From JAWKUK01 sp041398605 (GTDB taxonomy: Bacteria > Planctomycetota > UBA1135 > GCA-002686595): a DNA stretch of 64,000 nucleotides. This document shows positions 17,395 through 24,626 of this stretch, one piece after another. The notes beneath the pieces were generated by a model. The model saw nothing but the letters and a program-made list of their open reading frames with translations, had not been told where the DNA came from and did not search any database. A program made the position numbers and the translations under genes. The DNA lies in NCBI GenBank assembly GCA_041398605.1, contig JAWKUK010000006.1, positions 124,001-188,000 on the forward strand. Direction: 5' to 3'. Positions within the stretch are counted from its first letter, which is position 1, and each line of letters opens with the position of its first letter.

Positions 17395-19923
17395 TCAGTC
17401 GGTGCCGACTGCCGGCTCGTCCTCGAGCAAGGTCTGCAGCTGCGCGTAGAGGAGCCGCAGGTCCTCATCGATCGAGGCGACGGCCTCGCTATCTGACGTC
17501 GACGCACGCTTCAGCGCGCCAATCGCCAGGCGCAGCGTCGCGAAGGTGTTCCGGACGTCGTGCGCCAGCTTGCGGCGGTCCGAGCGCCCGGGCTCCGTGC
17601 GCTCGATGCGCGACGCGCGGTGGGTCGCTCCCGACCCCGCGCTGCCCGGCGCCGCGGCCCGTCGATCCGATGAGGGGGGCCCAAATCGCTCTGGATCGAG
17701 GACCGCCAACAGCTCGTCCATATCGACGGGCTTCGAGAGCAAGCGCGCTGCTCCGAGGCCTTCGGGGATGTCTTGGGGGCCGTAACCCGTAAGGAGAATG
17801 ACCCGCACGCCCCGGTCCAACAGCTCGCGCCCCAAGGGCGCGCTGGATTCGCCTGCGAGGTCGAGGTCGAGCAACGCGACGCCAAAGGGCACGGAGCTCG
17901 CCAGCTCTTGAGCCCGCGCGAGGGTCCCCGCTGGCCCGACCACTTCGAAGCCGCTGAGCTCCAACTCATCGCGCAGCCCAAACGCGAGGGCCGCGCGGTC
18001 CTCGACCAACAAGACACGCAGACGCGCACCTGTGCCCGCATCCGTCGCCGCTGAGCGCGTGTCCGGGACCTCCGATTCTGCGAGCGGAATGGAAAGCGTG
18101 TAGTCAAGGCTCACTGGAGTGAGGCTTCGCTCGCAGGAGCCGCTGAGCTCGTGCTCCACGATCTGGGCCACGAGCTGGCTCCCAAAGCCCTCGCGCTCTA
18201 TGGGCAGGACTTCGCGCCCGAAGTCCTCGCGCCACTTCAAGGTCAACCATGCAGCGCGATGCGGGTCGAGCGCGACCGACCACTCCACGTGCAGCTGCCC
18301 TGCCGGCGTGCGCAGCGCGCCATACTTCGCGGCATTGGTCGCCCACTCGTGTATGACCATGTGAAGGCCCAACGCGACGTTCGGAGGGATCATCGCGCGC
18401 TCGCCGATGATCGCCGCCTGGCCCTCTGAAGCGAGGCGCGCGTGCAGCTCGCTGTGCACGATCTCCCGGAGGGAGGCGCCCTCCCACTCGCTGTTCGTCA
18501 GGAGTGTATTGGCTTTCGCGATCGAACGAAGGCGCTCTTCAAAGCTGCGTCGGAATGTCTCGAAGTTCGGCGCACGGCGCATCGTGCGACGTGCGATCGA
18601 CTGGACGACCCCCAGTGTGTTCTTGACTCGGTGGTTGAGCTCCGCCATCGCGGTCTGCATCCGCACCTCGCGGAGCTTGCGCTCGGTGATGTTCAGCGTG
18701 ATACCGTGACACTCGATCGCTCGACCCGAAGCATCACGCTCGATCGTGCCGTGGCTCTCCATCCAGCGCACACCGTGGCGGGGGTGGAGGCACCGGAACT
18801 CCAGCGCAAGATCGCTGCTTGTGCTCGCAAGCTGCGCGTCATACTCCGCTTGGACCCGCTTGAGGTCGTCTGGATGAACGATCCGACGCCATGAGGTCGG
18901 CCCACTGGCATGCAGCCCGAGGAGCGCACACAGCTCAGGGCTGGGCTGAAGCGCGCCGCTCTTGAGGTCCATGCACCAATCGCCCGCCTCTGCGCTGCGC
19001 AACGCGATGCGCAGGCTGTTCGTGCGCGCGCGCAGCGCCTCTTCTGCGTTCCGTTGCTCCGTGACATCGGTGTTCGTGCCCAACCAGCGCAGGACCTCGC
19101 CGTTCGCGTCACGGATCGGAAGCGCCCGCGAAAGGAACCAGCGATAGCCGCCATCGGCGCCGCGCAGAGGAAAGGTGTCTTCGAACTCCGCGCCGGTCTC
19201 CCAAGCTTCTTGTATGCGCGCCACCACTCGATCGACGTGATCGGGATGGTGCACGCTCGTCCACCCCCAGCCTTGCATCTCCTCCTGCGTCGTACCCGTG
19301 TACTCGCACCAACGGCGGTTGAACCAGAAGATGGACCCATTGCGATCGGCCATCCACGCCAGCTGAGACATGTGATCGGCGAGGGTATGGAAGCGCTCTT
19401 CGCTGTCTGCGAGCGCGAGCTCAGCGCTCTTGCGCTTGCTGATGTCCCTGAAGACGAGCGCAAAGTGCTTCCCATCGCCCATGGGCGCCGCGAAGACGTC
19501 GAACCAGCGCCCCATCGCGGCGGATGGCGCTTCAAAGCGCGAGGCGCTCTGACCACGCGCGACCTCGGCGTAGCGCTCGACCCAGATCGGCTCCAAACCA
19601 GGTACGAGCTCCCGCGCGGTGCGCCCCTCCGCGCTGACGAGCCCGGTCATCTCCTCGAACGTCGGGTTGACATGCAAGAAGCGATAGTCGACGGCGACGC
19701 CGCCCGCGTCCTCGATCAGGACCGCGAGGCAGAAGCCCTCGTCGAGGACACGCAAGAGGTGATCGAACGACGCCAAGGCGCCGTCCCCATCGGAGCCCGC
19801 TCGCCCGGACGGCCGACTTGCCACGGGATCCGCGCCGGATGAAGCACCGGCAGCGGCCCCGCGATCGGCGCTGCTCGCCCGCGGGGCGCTGCCCTGGGCT
19901 CCGCTCTCATGACCTGGGAACAC
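17395..19923 (-). CDS. Multi-PAS hybrid sensor kinase of the HisKA_2/HWE type with receiver domain
   Basis: A cytoplasmic 842-residue protein if started at the GTG at 19923; an upstream extension would overlap the neighbouring fadJ gene. Domains in order are PAS at about 50-165, PAS at 173-295 (WFNRRWCEYTGTTQEEM) and PAS at 300-418 (WRRIVHPDDLKRV). A HisKA_2/HWE dimerisation helix follows with AELNHRVKNTLGVVQSIARR (phosphoacceptor His about 431), then an ATPase domain with N-box HEWATNAAKYGAL and a LKWRE segment. A receiver domain (LRVLLVEDRAAL, VALLDLDLAG, RLLSKPVD) comes next. After it is a short helical tail with LAHDVRNTFATLRLAIGAL, which looks like a second H-box without its own ATPase. 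No membrane helix is seen. The signal is probably light, redox or a small ligand through PAS. Confidence 0.88.
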   Translation of the reverse strand: MFPGHESGAQGSAPRASSADRGAAAGASSGADPVASRPSGRAGSDGDGALASFDHLLRVLDEGFCLAVLIEDAGGVAVDYRFLHVNPTFEEMTGLVSAEGRTARELVPGLEPIWVERYAEVARGQSASRFEAPSAAMGRWFDVFAAPMGDGKHFALVFRDISKRKSAELALADSEERFHTLADHMSQLAWMADRNGSIFWFNRRWCEYTGTTQEEMQGWGWTSVHHPDHVDRVVARIQEAWETGAEFEDTFPLRGADGGYRWFLSRALPIRDANGEVLRWLGTNTDVTEQRNAEEALRARTNSLRIALRSAEAGDWCMDLKSGALQPSPELCALLGLHASGPTSWRRIVHPDDLKRVQAEYDAQLASTSSDLALEFRCLHPRHGVRWMESHGTIERDASGRAIECHGITLNITERKLREVRMQTAMAELNHRVKNTLGVVQSIARRTMRRAPNFETFRRSFEERLRSIAKANTLLTNSEWEGASLREIVHSELHARLASEGQAAIIGERAMIPPNVALGLHMVIHEWATNAAKYGALRTPAGQLHVEWSVALDPHRAAWLTLKWREDFGREVLPIEREGFGSQLVAQIVEHELSGSCERSLTPVSLDYTLSIPLAESEVPDTRSAATDAGTGARLRVLLVEDRAALAFGLRDELELSGFEVVGPAGTLARAQELASSVPFGVALLDLDLAGESSAPLGRELLDRGVRVILLTGYGPQDIPEGLGAARLLSKPVDMDELLAVLDPERFGPPSSDRRAAAPGSAGSGATHRASRIERTEPGRSDRRKLAHDVRNTFATLRLAIGALKRASTSDSEAVASIDEDLRLLYAQLQTLLEDEPAVGTD

Positions 19924-20020
19924 CCGCTCATGAGACCATCGCCGGCCTTCCCACGTCCGCCGATTGACGCGTTTTCGACCCAAGCGAGGTCCCGCGCGGG
20001 CCTGCCTGGGTCTCGACCGG

Positions 20021-22246
20021 TCAGTCCGCCGCGAGGACGGGGTGGAAGCGCCCTTGGTTGGCCGCCAGATCGCGCAAGACCTGGGCCGGGGCGAAGCGCG
20101 CCGCCGCCGCGCCGCGCTCATGGACGTCGGGCTCGCCGTGGATCGCCTCGAGGGCGCCGACAACGTCACGCGCGCCGCGCGCGTCGCAGTAACGCAGGAT
20201 GCCGCCGCGGAACGGCGCGAAGCCCGTGCCGAAGACCGTCGCGAGGTCGAGCTCTTGCGCCGTCGCGACGACGCGCTCCTCGAAGCAGCGCGCGGCCTCA
20301 TTGAGCATGGCGAGCACACACCGCTCGACGATCTCGCGGTCCGAGAGGCCGAAGCCCCAGGTCGCCTTCTGGAAGCGGCCGAGGTCGTCCGCGAGCTCTG
20401 GCTCTTCGCGCCCGCTCGCAGCGGCCGCCGAGTAGACGTAGAAGCCCTTGCCCGACTTCTTGCCGCGGCGATCGGTCGGCGTGCCCGGCTTGCCCATGAA
20501 CGCGTCGAGCGCGTCGCACGGCTGCATACGGTCGCCGTAGCCCGCGTGCAGCGACTTCGCCGCGTGTACGGCGATGTCGAGGCCGACCTCGTCGAGCAGC
20601 CGAAACGGCCCCATCGGCATCCCGAACTGCAGCATCAAGCGGTCCACGCGCTTGGGGCTCGCGCCGCCGACAAAGAGGCGCACGGCCTCATCGAGGTACG
20701 GCCCGAGGATGCGATTCACGAGGAACCCCGGCACATCGCGCGTGACCACCGGCGTCTTGCCGAGGCGCAGCGCGAGCGCCGCTGTCCGCGCGATCGTCGC
20801 CTCGCTCGTGCGCTCGCCGCGCACGATCTCGACGAGCGGCATCTTCTTCACCGGGTTGAAGAAGTGCATCCCGACGACGCGCTCGGGGTGCGGCACGTCG
20901 GCCTGCATCTCCGTCACGGAGAGCGAGGACGTGTTCGTCGCCAAGATCGCGTCCTTCGGCAGCGCCGCCGCGAGCTGCGCGAGGACCTTCTTCTTGACGG
21001 TCATGACCTCGGCGACGGCTTCGAGCCCGATGTCCGCCGTCCCCATGCCGATGATCCCAGGCGATCCGTCCAGGCGATCGATCGCGGCGGTCGCCTTGGC
21101 CGGCGTCAGCTGACGGCGCTGCAGCTTCTTCTTGACGTCCGCGACATGGCCCGCGATCGCGGCGTCGAGCGCCGTCTGCGAGAGGTCCGCGAGGCGTGTC
21201 GTCAGCCCGCGCTCGGCAAAGAGGCTGGCGATCCCAGCGCCCATGACGCCGCCGCCGACGACAGCGCCGACCTGGACGGGTTTGGGCTCGCTGCCGTCCG
21301 CGAGCTTGCCCGCCTTCTTCGCCGCCTCCGAGGCAAAGAAGATGGAGACGAGGTTCTTGCAGACCGCCCCCGTCGCGAGCTCCGCGAGGGCATCGGCCTC
21401 GATCAGCGCGGCCTCGCCGATCGTCTTGCCCGGCGCGGCCATCACGATGTCAAGCGCCTTGTAGACGGCCGGATACAGGCCGCGCGCCTTGGCGTCGAGC
21501 TGCTCCTTGGCCTTCCAGTGAATGACCGCCTTCGTGGCGGGGCTCCGATCGACGAAGTAGCCTTTGACGCCGCGCTTGCGCCGCTTCAGCCGCTCGCGCC
21601 CCATCGCGATGTCTGCCGCGACGCGCTCGAGGTACGCGGGCTTCGTCAAGCGGTCGATCATGCCGATGCGCAGCGCCTTCGACGCGCGTTCGAGCTTGCC
21701 GGCCAAGATGATGTCGAGCGCCGCGGGCACACCGATGCGCCACGGCAAGCGGTGGCTGCCGCCCCAGCCAGGGATGATCCCGAGCTGTGTCTCCGGCAAG
21801 CCGATGCGCGTCTTGTCGTCGTCGGTCGCGACGATCCAGTCGCACGCGAGCGACAGCTCGTAGGCGCCGCCGGGCACAGGCCCGCCGACCGCCGCGACCG
21901 TCGTCGCCTGGAGGCGCATGATGCGCCCGAACAGGTCGTGCACGGCGCGCACCGCGCGCTTGACGACGCCCTCGTTCGTGATCTTCGAGATCGCCTCGAC
22001 GTCTGCGCCGGCCAAGAACTGGTCGACGCGGCGGCCCGCGAAGACGACGCCGCGCAGCGCCTTGTCGCGCTCGAGCTCGGTCACGACCAGGTCGAGGTCA
22101 CGCAGCAGCGGCGCGTCGAGCACCGGGAAGCTGCGGTGCGGGCTCATGAAGCGCACGACCGCGAGGCCGGACTCCGGCCGCTCGACGTTGATACAAGCGC
22201 CGACGGGCGGCGCGTCCTCGGGGAACGGGAAGCCTGTGAGGTCCAT
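20021..22246 (-). CDS. fadJ: FadJ/FadB-type bifunctional enoyl-CoA hydratase / 3-hydroxyacyl-CoA dehydrogenase
   Basis: A 741-residue multifunctional beta-oxidation enzyme of normal length. The N-terminal crotonase domain has the oxyanion and active-site segments VDQFLAGADVEAI, VGGPVPGGAYELSLACDW and GLPETQLGIIPGWGG. The middle is an NAD-binding Rossmann fold with VGAVVGGGVMGAGIASLFAE. The catalytic-domain signature PHPERVVGMHFFNPVKKMPL includes the dehydrogenase His, and VTRDVPGFLVNRILGPYLDE follows. It hydrates enoyl-CoA and oxidises the 3-hydroxyacyl-CoA, feeding the thiolase. Its ATG overlaps the thiolase stop by one base (TGATG), so translation is coupled. Transcription is probably controlled by the adjacent TetR regulator. 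Confidence 0.93.
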   Translation of the reverse strand: MDLTGFPFPEDAPPVGACINVERPESGLAVVRFMSPHRSFPVLDAPLLRDLDLVVTELERDKALRGVVFAGRRVDQFLAGADVEAISKITNEGVVKRAVRAVHDLFGRIMRLQATTVAAVGGPVPGGAYELSLACDWIVATDDDKTRIGLPETQLGIIPGWGGSHRLPWRIGVPAALDIILAGKLERASKALRIGMIDRLTKPAYLERVAADIAMGRERLKRRKRGVKGYFVDRSPATKAVIHWKAKEQLDAKARGLYPAVYKALDIVMAAPGKTIGEAALIEADALAELATGAVCKNLVSIFFASEAAKKAGKLADGSEPKPVQVGAVVGGGVMGAGIASLFAERGLTTRLADLSQTALDAAIAGHVADVKKKLQRRQLTPAKATAAIDRLDGSPGIIGMGTADIGLEAVAEVMTVKKKVLAQLAAALPKDAILATNTSSLSVTEMQADVPHPERVVGMHFFNPVKKMPLVEIVRGERTSEATIARTAALALRLGKTPVVTRDVPGFLVNRILGPYLDEAVRLFVGGASPKRVDRLMLQFGMPMGPFRLLDEVGLDIAVHAAKSLHAGYGDRMQPCDALDAFMGKPGTPTDRRGKKSGKGFYVYSAAAASGREEPELADDLGRFQKATWGFGLSDREIVERCVLAMLNEAARCFEERVVATAQELDLATVFGTGFAPFRGGILRYCDARGARDVVGALEAIHGEPDVHERGAAAARFAPAQVLRDLAANQGRFHPVLAAD

Positions 22247-23598
22247 CACGCGCCGATCCTTTCCAGCAGCACGGCGCCGCCTTGGCCACCGCCGATGCAC
22301 AGCGTCGCCAGCGAGAGCTCGTGGTCGCCGACCGCGAGCTCGTGCGCGGCGGTCAACAGCAAGCGCGCGCCGGTCGCGCCGACCGGGTGTCCGAGCGCGA
22401 TCGCGCCCCCGTTGGTGTTCACTCGTGACATGTCGAGGGCCCCGACCGGGCCGGTTCGGCAGAGCTCCTTCGAGGCGAACGTGCCGCTCTCGAAGGCGCG
22501 CGCGCACCCCAGCACCTGGGCCGCGAAGGCCTCATTGATCTCAATGTGGCCGATGTCGGACAGCTTCACGCCGGTCGCGTCCAGGAGGCGCGCCGTGGCG
22601 TACACCGGCCCGAGGCCCATGCGCGCTGGGTCACAGCCCGCCCAGGCGTAACCCTTGATCCGCGCCAGCGGCTGCAAGCCGTGGCGCTTGGCGCGCTCGC
22701 TGGTCGTCACGATGAGCGCGCCGGCGCCGTCCGTGATGCCGCACGCGTTGCCAACGGTGACGACGCCGTCCGGCTTCTCGAAGTACGGGCGCAAGCGGCC
22801 GAGCTTCTCGAGGTTCAGGTCATCACGGATCGAGTCATCGTGCAGGAGCGCGTCTTGTCCAGGCTTCGCGCCGAGGGGCATGACGGGCAGGATCTCACGC
22901 TCGAAGCGCCCGTTGTCGCGGGCGCGCGTCGCGCGCTGGTGGCTCATCAACGCGTATCGATCGCACTCCGCGCGCGTGAGGCCGAAGTCGCGCGCGATGA
23001 GCTCTGCGGTGCTGCCCATGATGAGGCCGCTGACCGGGTCGGTCAGGCCCTCCATCAAGGCGATGCGCGGCTTCAGGAAGGACGGGCGGAACTTCGTGAG
23101 CGCCGAGAGGCGCGCGCCCAAGCTGCGGGCGCCGGCGAGGCCCGCGAAGAGCCGCGTCATCTTCTCGCCGAAGATGAGCGGGTACGCGCTCATCACCTCG
23201 ACGCCCAGCGTCAAGTACAGCTCGCCCTCGCCAGCCCGGATCGAGGCCACGGCAGAGGTCACGGCTTCGATGCCGCTCGCGCAGTTCCGGGCGACGGTGC
23301 GCGCGGGCACATGGCGCGGAATGCCGGCCCGCAGCCCGATGACTCGGGCGACGTTGGCTTGGTCATGGGGCGGCCCCACGCAGCCGACGATGACCTCGTC
23401 GATCGCGGCGGGATCGAGCGCCGTTCGGGCCAAGAGCTCGCGGGCGACCCGCGCCCCGAGGTGGCCCGCGTCCTCGCCCCGGAACGCGCCGCCGGCGCGC
23501 GCCCAGGCGGAGCGCAGGCCCGCGGCGATGACGATGTCGGGCGCGCCGGACGGGCCCGAGCCCTTGGGCAATGCGGCTGCGGTGGAGAGCTGAGTCAT
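22246..23598 (-). CDS. fadI: Acetyl-CoA C-acyltransferase (3-ketoacyl-CoA thiolase)
   Basis: A 450-residue thiolase. The nucleophile is in TVARNCASGIEAV (Cys about 106). The second signature is GGAIALGHPVGATGARLLL with the catalytic His, and the third is LATLCIGGGQGGA with the acid/base Cys. The loop NEAFAAQVLGCAR is also typical. It cleaves 3-ketoacyl-CoA to acetyl-CoA and a shortened acyl-CoA. It is the first gene of the two-gene fadI-fadJ operon, whose promoter lies in the 172-nt divergent region shared with the TetR gene. The fadI name rather than fadA follows from length and pairing with a FadJ-like partner; the choice is approximate. Confidence 0.92.
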   Translation of the reverse strand: MTQLSTAAALPKGSGPSGAPDIVIAAGLRSAWARAGGAFRGEDAGHLGARVARELLARTALDPAAIDEVIVGCVGPPHDQANVARVIGLRAGIPRHVPARTVARNCASGIEAVTSAVASIRAGEGELYLTLGVEVMSAYPLIFGEKMTRLFAGLAGARSLGARLSALTKFRPSFLKPRIALMEGLTDPVSGLIMGSTAELIARDFGLTRAECDRYALMSHQRATRARDNGRFEREILPVMPLGAKPGQDALLHDDSIRDDLNLEKLGRLRPYFEKPDGVVTVGNACGITDGAGALIVTTSERAKRHGLQPLARIKGYAWAGCDPARMGLGPVYATARLLDATGVKLSDIGHIEINEAFAAQVLGCARAFESGTFASKELCRTGPVGALDMSRVNTNGGAIALGHPVGATGARLLLTAAHELAVGDHELSLATLCIGGGQGGAVLLERIGA

Positions 23599-23678
23599 GG
23601 GTCGGTGCCCCGCCTATCGTGGGCCCAGAGGGTCTCTGATCGGGAGGAACAGCGGGCGTCCTCGCGCCAAAAATCAGG

Positions 23679-23705
23679 TTGACACTGTAAACTTAGCGGT
23701 GTCAA
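23679..23705. promoter_or_regulatory. Palindromic operator candidate between thiolase and TetR genes
   Basis: TTGACAC (23679-23685) and GTGTCAA (23699-23705) form a perfect 7-bp inverted repeat with a 13-nt spacer. Inside it TTGACACTGTAAA (23679-23691) is a second, imperfect palindrome. The site is about 80 nt from the thiolase start and 65 nt from the TetR start, where an autoregulated TetR operator would be expected. TTGACA could also be part of a -35 box. Confidence 0.6.
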
Positions 23706-23770
23706 GTCCAAGAGAGGAACGGTCGAATCAGTGCAGTCGCGGGCCTGATCGACCCGCCGCTTGGTCCAAG

Positions 23771-24598
23771 ATGAGCCCCTTCGAACCGCCCAACCCCGGC
23801 GCTGACGCGCCGCGCACCGGGCCCGACCCGTCCGGCCGCGGACCGCGGTCGCGCCCGGCGTCGGGCGCCCGCGGAGGCGCCAACGGGGGCGCCAACGGGG
23901 GCGCCAACGGGGGCGCCAACGGAACGGATCGACGGGTCGCGGAGCGGCGCGCGCTCGCCCCCCAGACGGCCCCCCAGAAGGGCGCCGCGAGGGCGCGCGC
24001 GTCCGGCGAGGAGCTGCGCACCGCGATCCTCGACGAGGCGCGCCGCGTGATCACCGCGCAGGGCTTCGCCGCGCTCTCGACCCGCCGGGTCGCCGAGGCC
24101 GTCGGCTGCACTGCCACGAGCATCTACATCTACTACAAGAGCAAGGACGCGCTCCTGCACGCGGTGATCGACGAGGGCATGCAGTCGTTGCACGTCCGCC
24201 TCGAGGCCGCGCGCGCCGCGCCGGGCAGCGCCGAGACGCGCGTCGACCGCCTCGCGCGCGCGTACCTGCAGTTCGGCTTCGACCACCCGACGCTCTACGA
24301 GGTCATGTTCATGCTGCACCCGCGGCACATGGAGCGCTATCCCGCCGAGGCCTACCGGCGCGCGCGCAAGAACGTCGAGGCCCTGGCCGAGATCTTCGCC
24401 GTCGCCGACGGGGCGCCCGCGGACGCCAGCCGAGCCGGCGACGCCGCTCGAACGAGCCAGCTCACCCGGGCCACGACGGCCTGGGCCGCACTACACGGTC
24501 ACGTCGCGCTCTGGATCGCCGGACGCATCGATGTCTCGATCCCGCGCGACACCTTCGCTGAAGGCGCCATCGCGCTCGTTCGACGCATGTTGACGTGA
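23771..24598 (+). CDS. TetR-family transcriptional regulator of the fatty-acid degradation genes
   Basis: A 275-residue regulator, longer than usual because of an N-terminal disordered extension of about 80 residues containing four GGAN repeats. The TetR helix-turn-helix follows: LDEARRVITAQGFAALSTRR, then VAEAVGCTATSIYIYYKSKD. The C-terminal ligand domain (YLQFGFDHPTLYEVMFML) is of the kind that binds acyl-CoA-like ligands in regulators beside fad genes. It lies between the divergent fadI-fadJ operon and fadE (28 nt downstream), so it very probably represses all three in the absence of acyl-CoA. That role is inferred from position. A start nearer the HTH is possible. Confidence 0.88.
   Translation: MSPFEPPNPGADAPRTGPDPSGRGPRSRPASGARGGANGGANGGANGGANGTDRRVAERRALAPQTAPQKGAARARASGEELRTAILDEARRVITAQGFAALSTRRVAEAVGCTATSIYIYYKSKDALLHAVIDEGMQSLHVRLEAARAAPGSAETRVDRLARAYLQFGFDHPTLYEVMFMLHPRHMERYPAEAYRRARKNVEALAEIFAVADGAPADASRAGDAARTSQLTRATTAWAALHGHVALWIAGRIDVSIPRDTFAEGAIALVRRMLT
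23876..23923 (+). repeat. 12-bp in-frame tandem repeat, four copies
   Basis: Four copies of GGCGCCAACGGG (the last ends in A) encode GGAN four times in the disordered N-terminus of the TetR regulator. The unit keeps the reading frame. Confidence 0.9.
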
Positions 24599-24626
24599 AC
24601 GCACACACCGCAGACTGGAGTCACTG

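Noticed and set aside
19924..20319. N-terminal extension of the PAS kinase to an upstream ATG
   Set aside because: The 132 codons are Ser/Arg-rich and overlap the 3' end of fadJ; the first PAS domain starts well after the GTG at 19923.
19964..22651. An 895-codon plus-strand open frame opposite fadJ
   Set aside because: It is antisense to a gene with all crotonase and dehydrogenase motifs and reads as random Arg-rich sequence.
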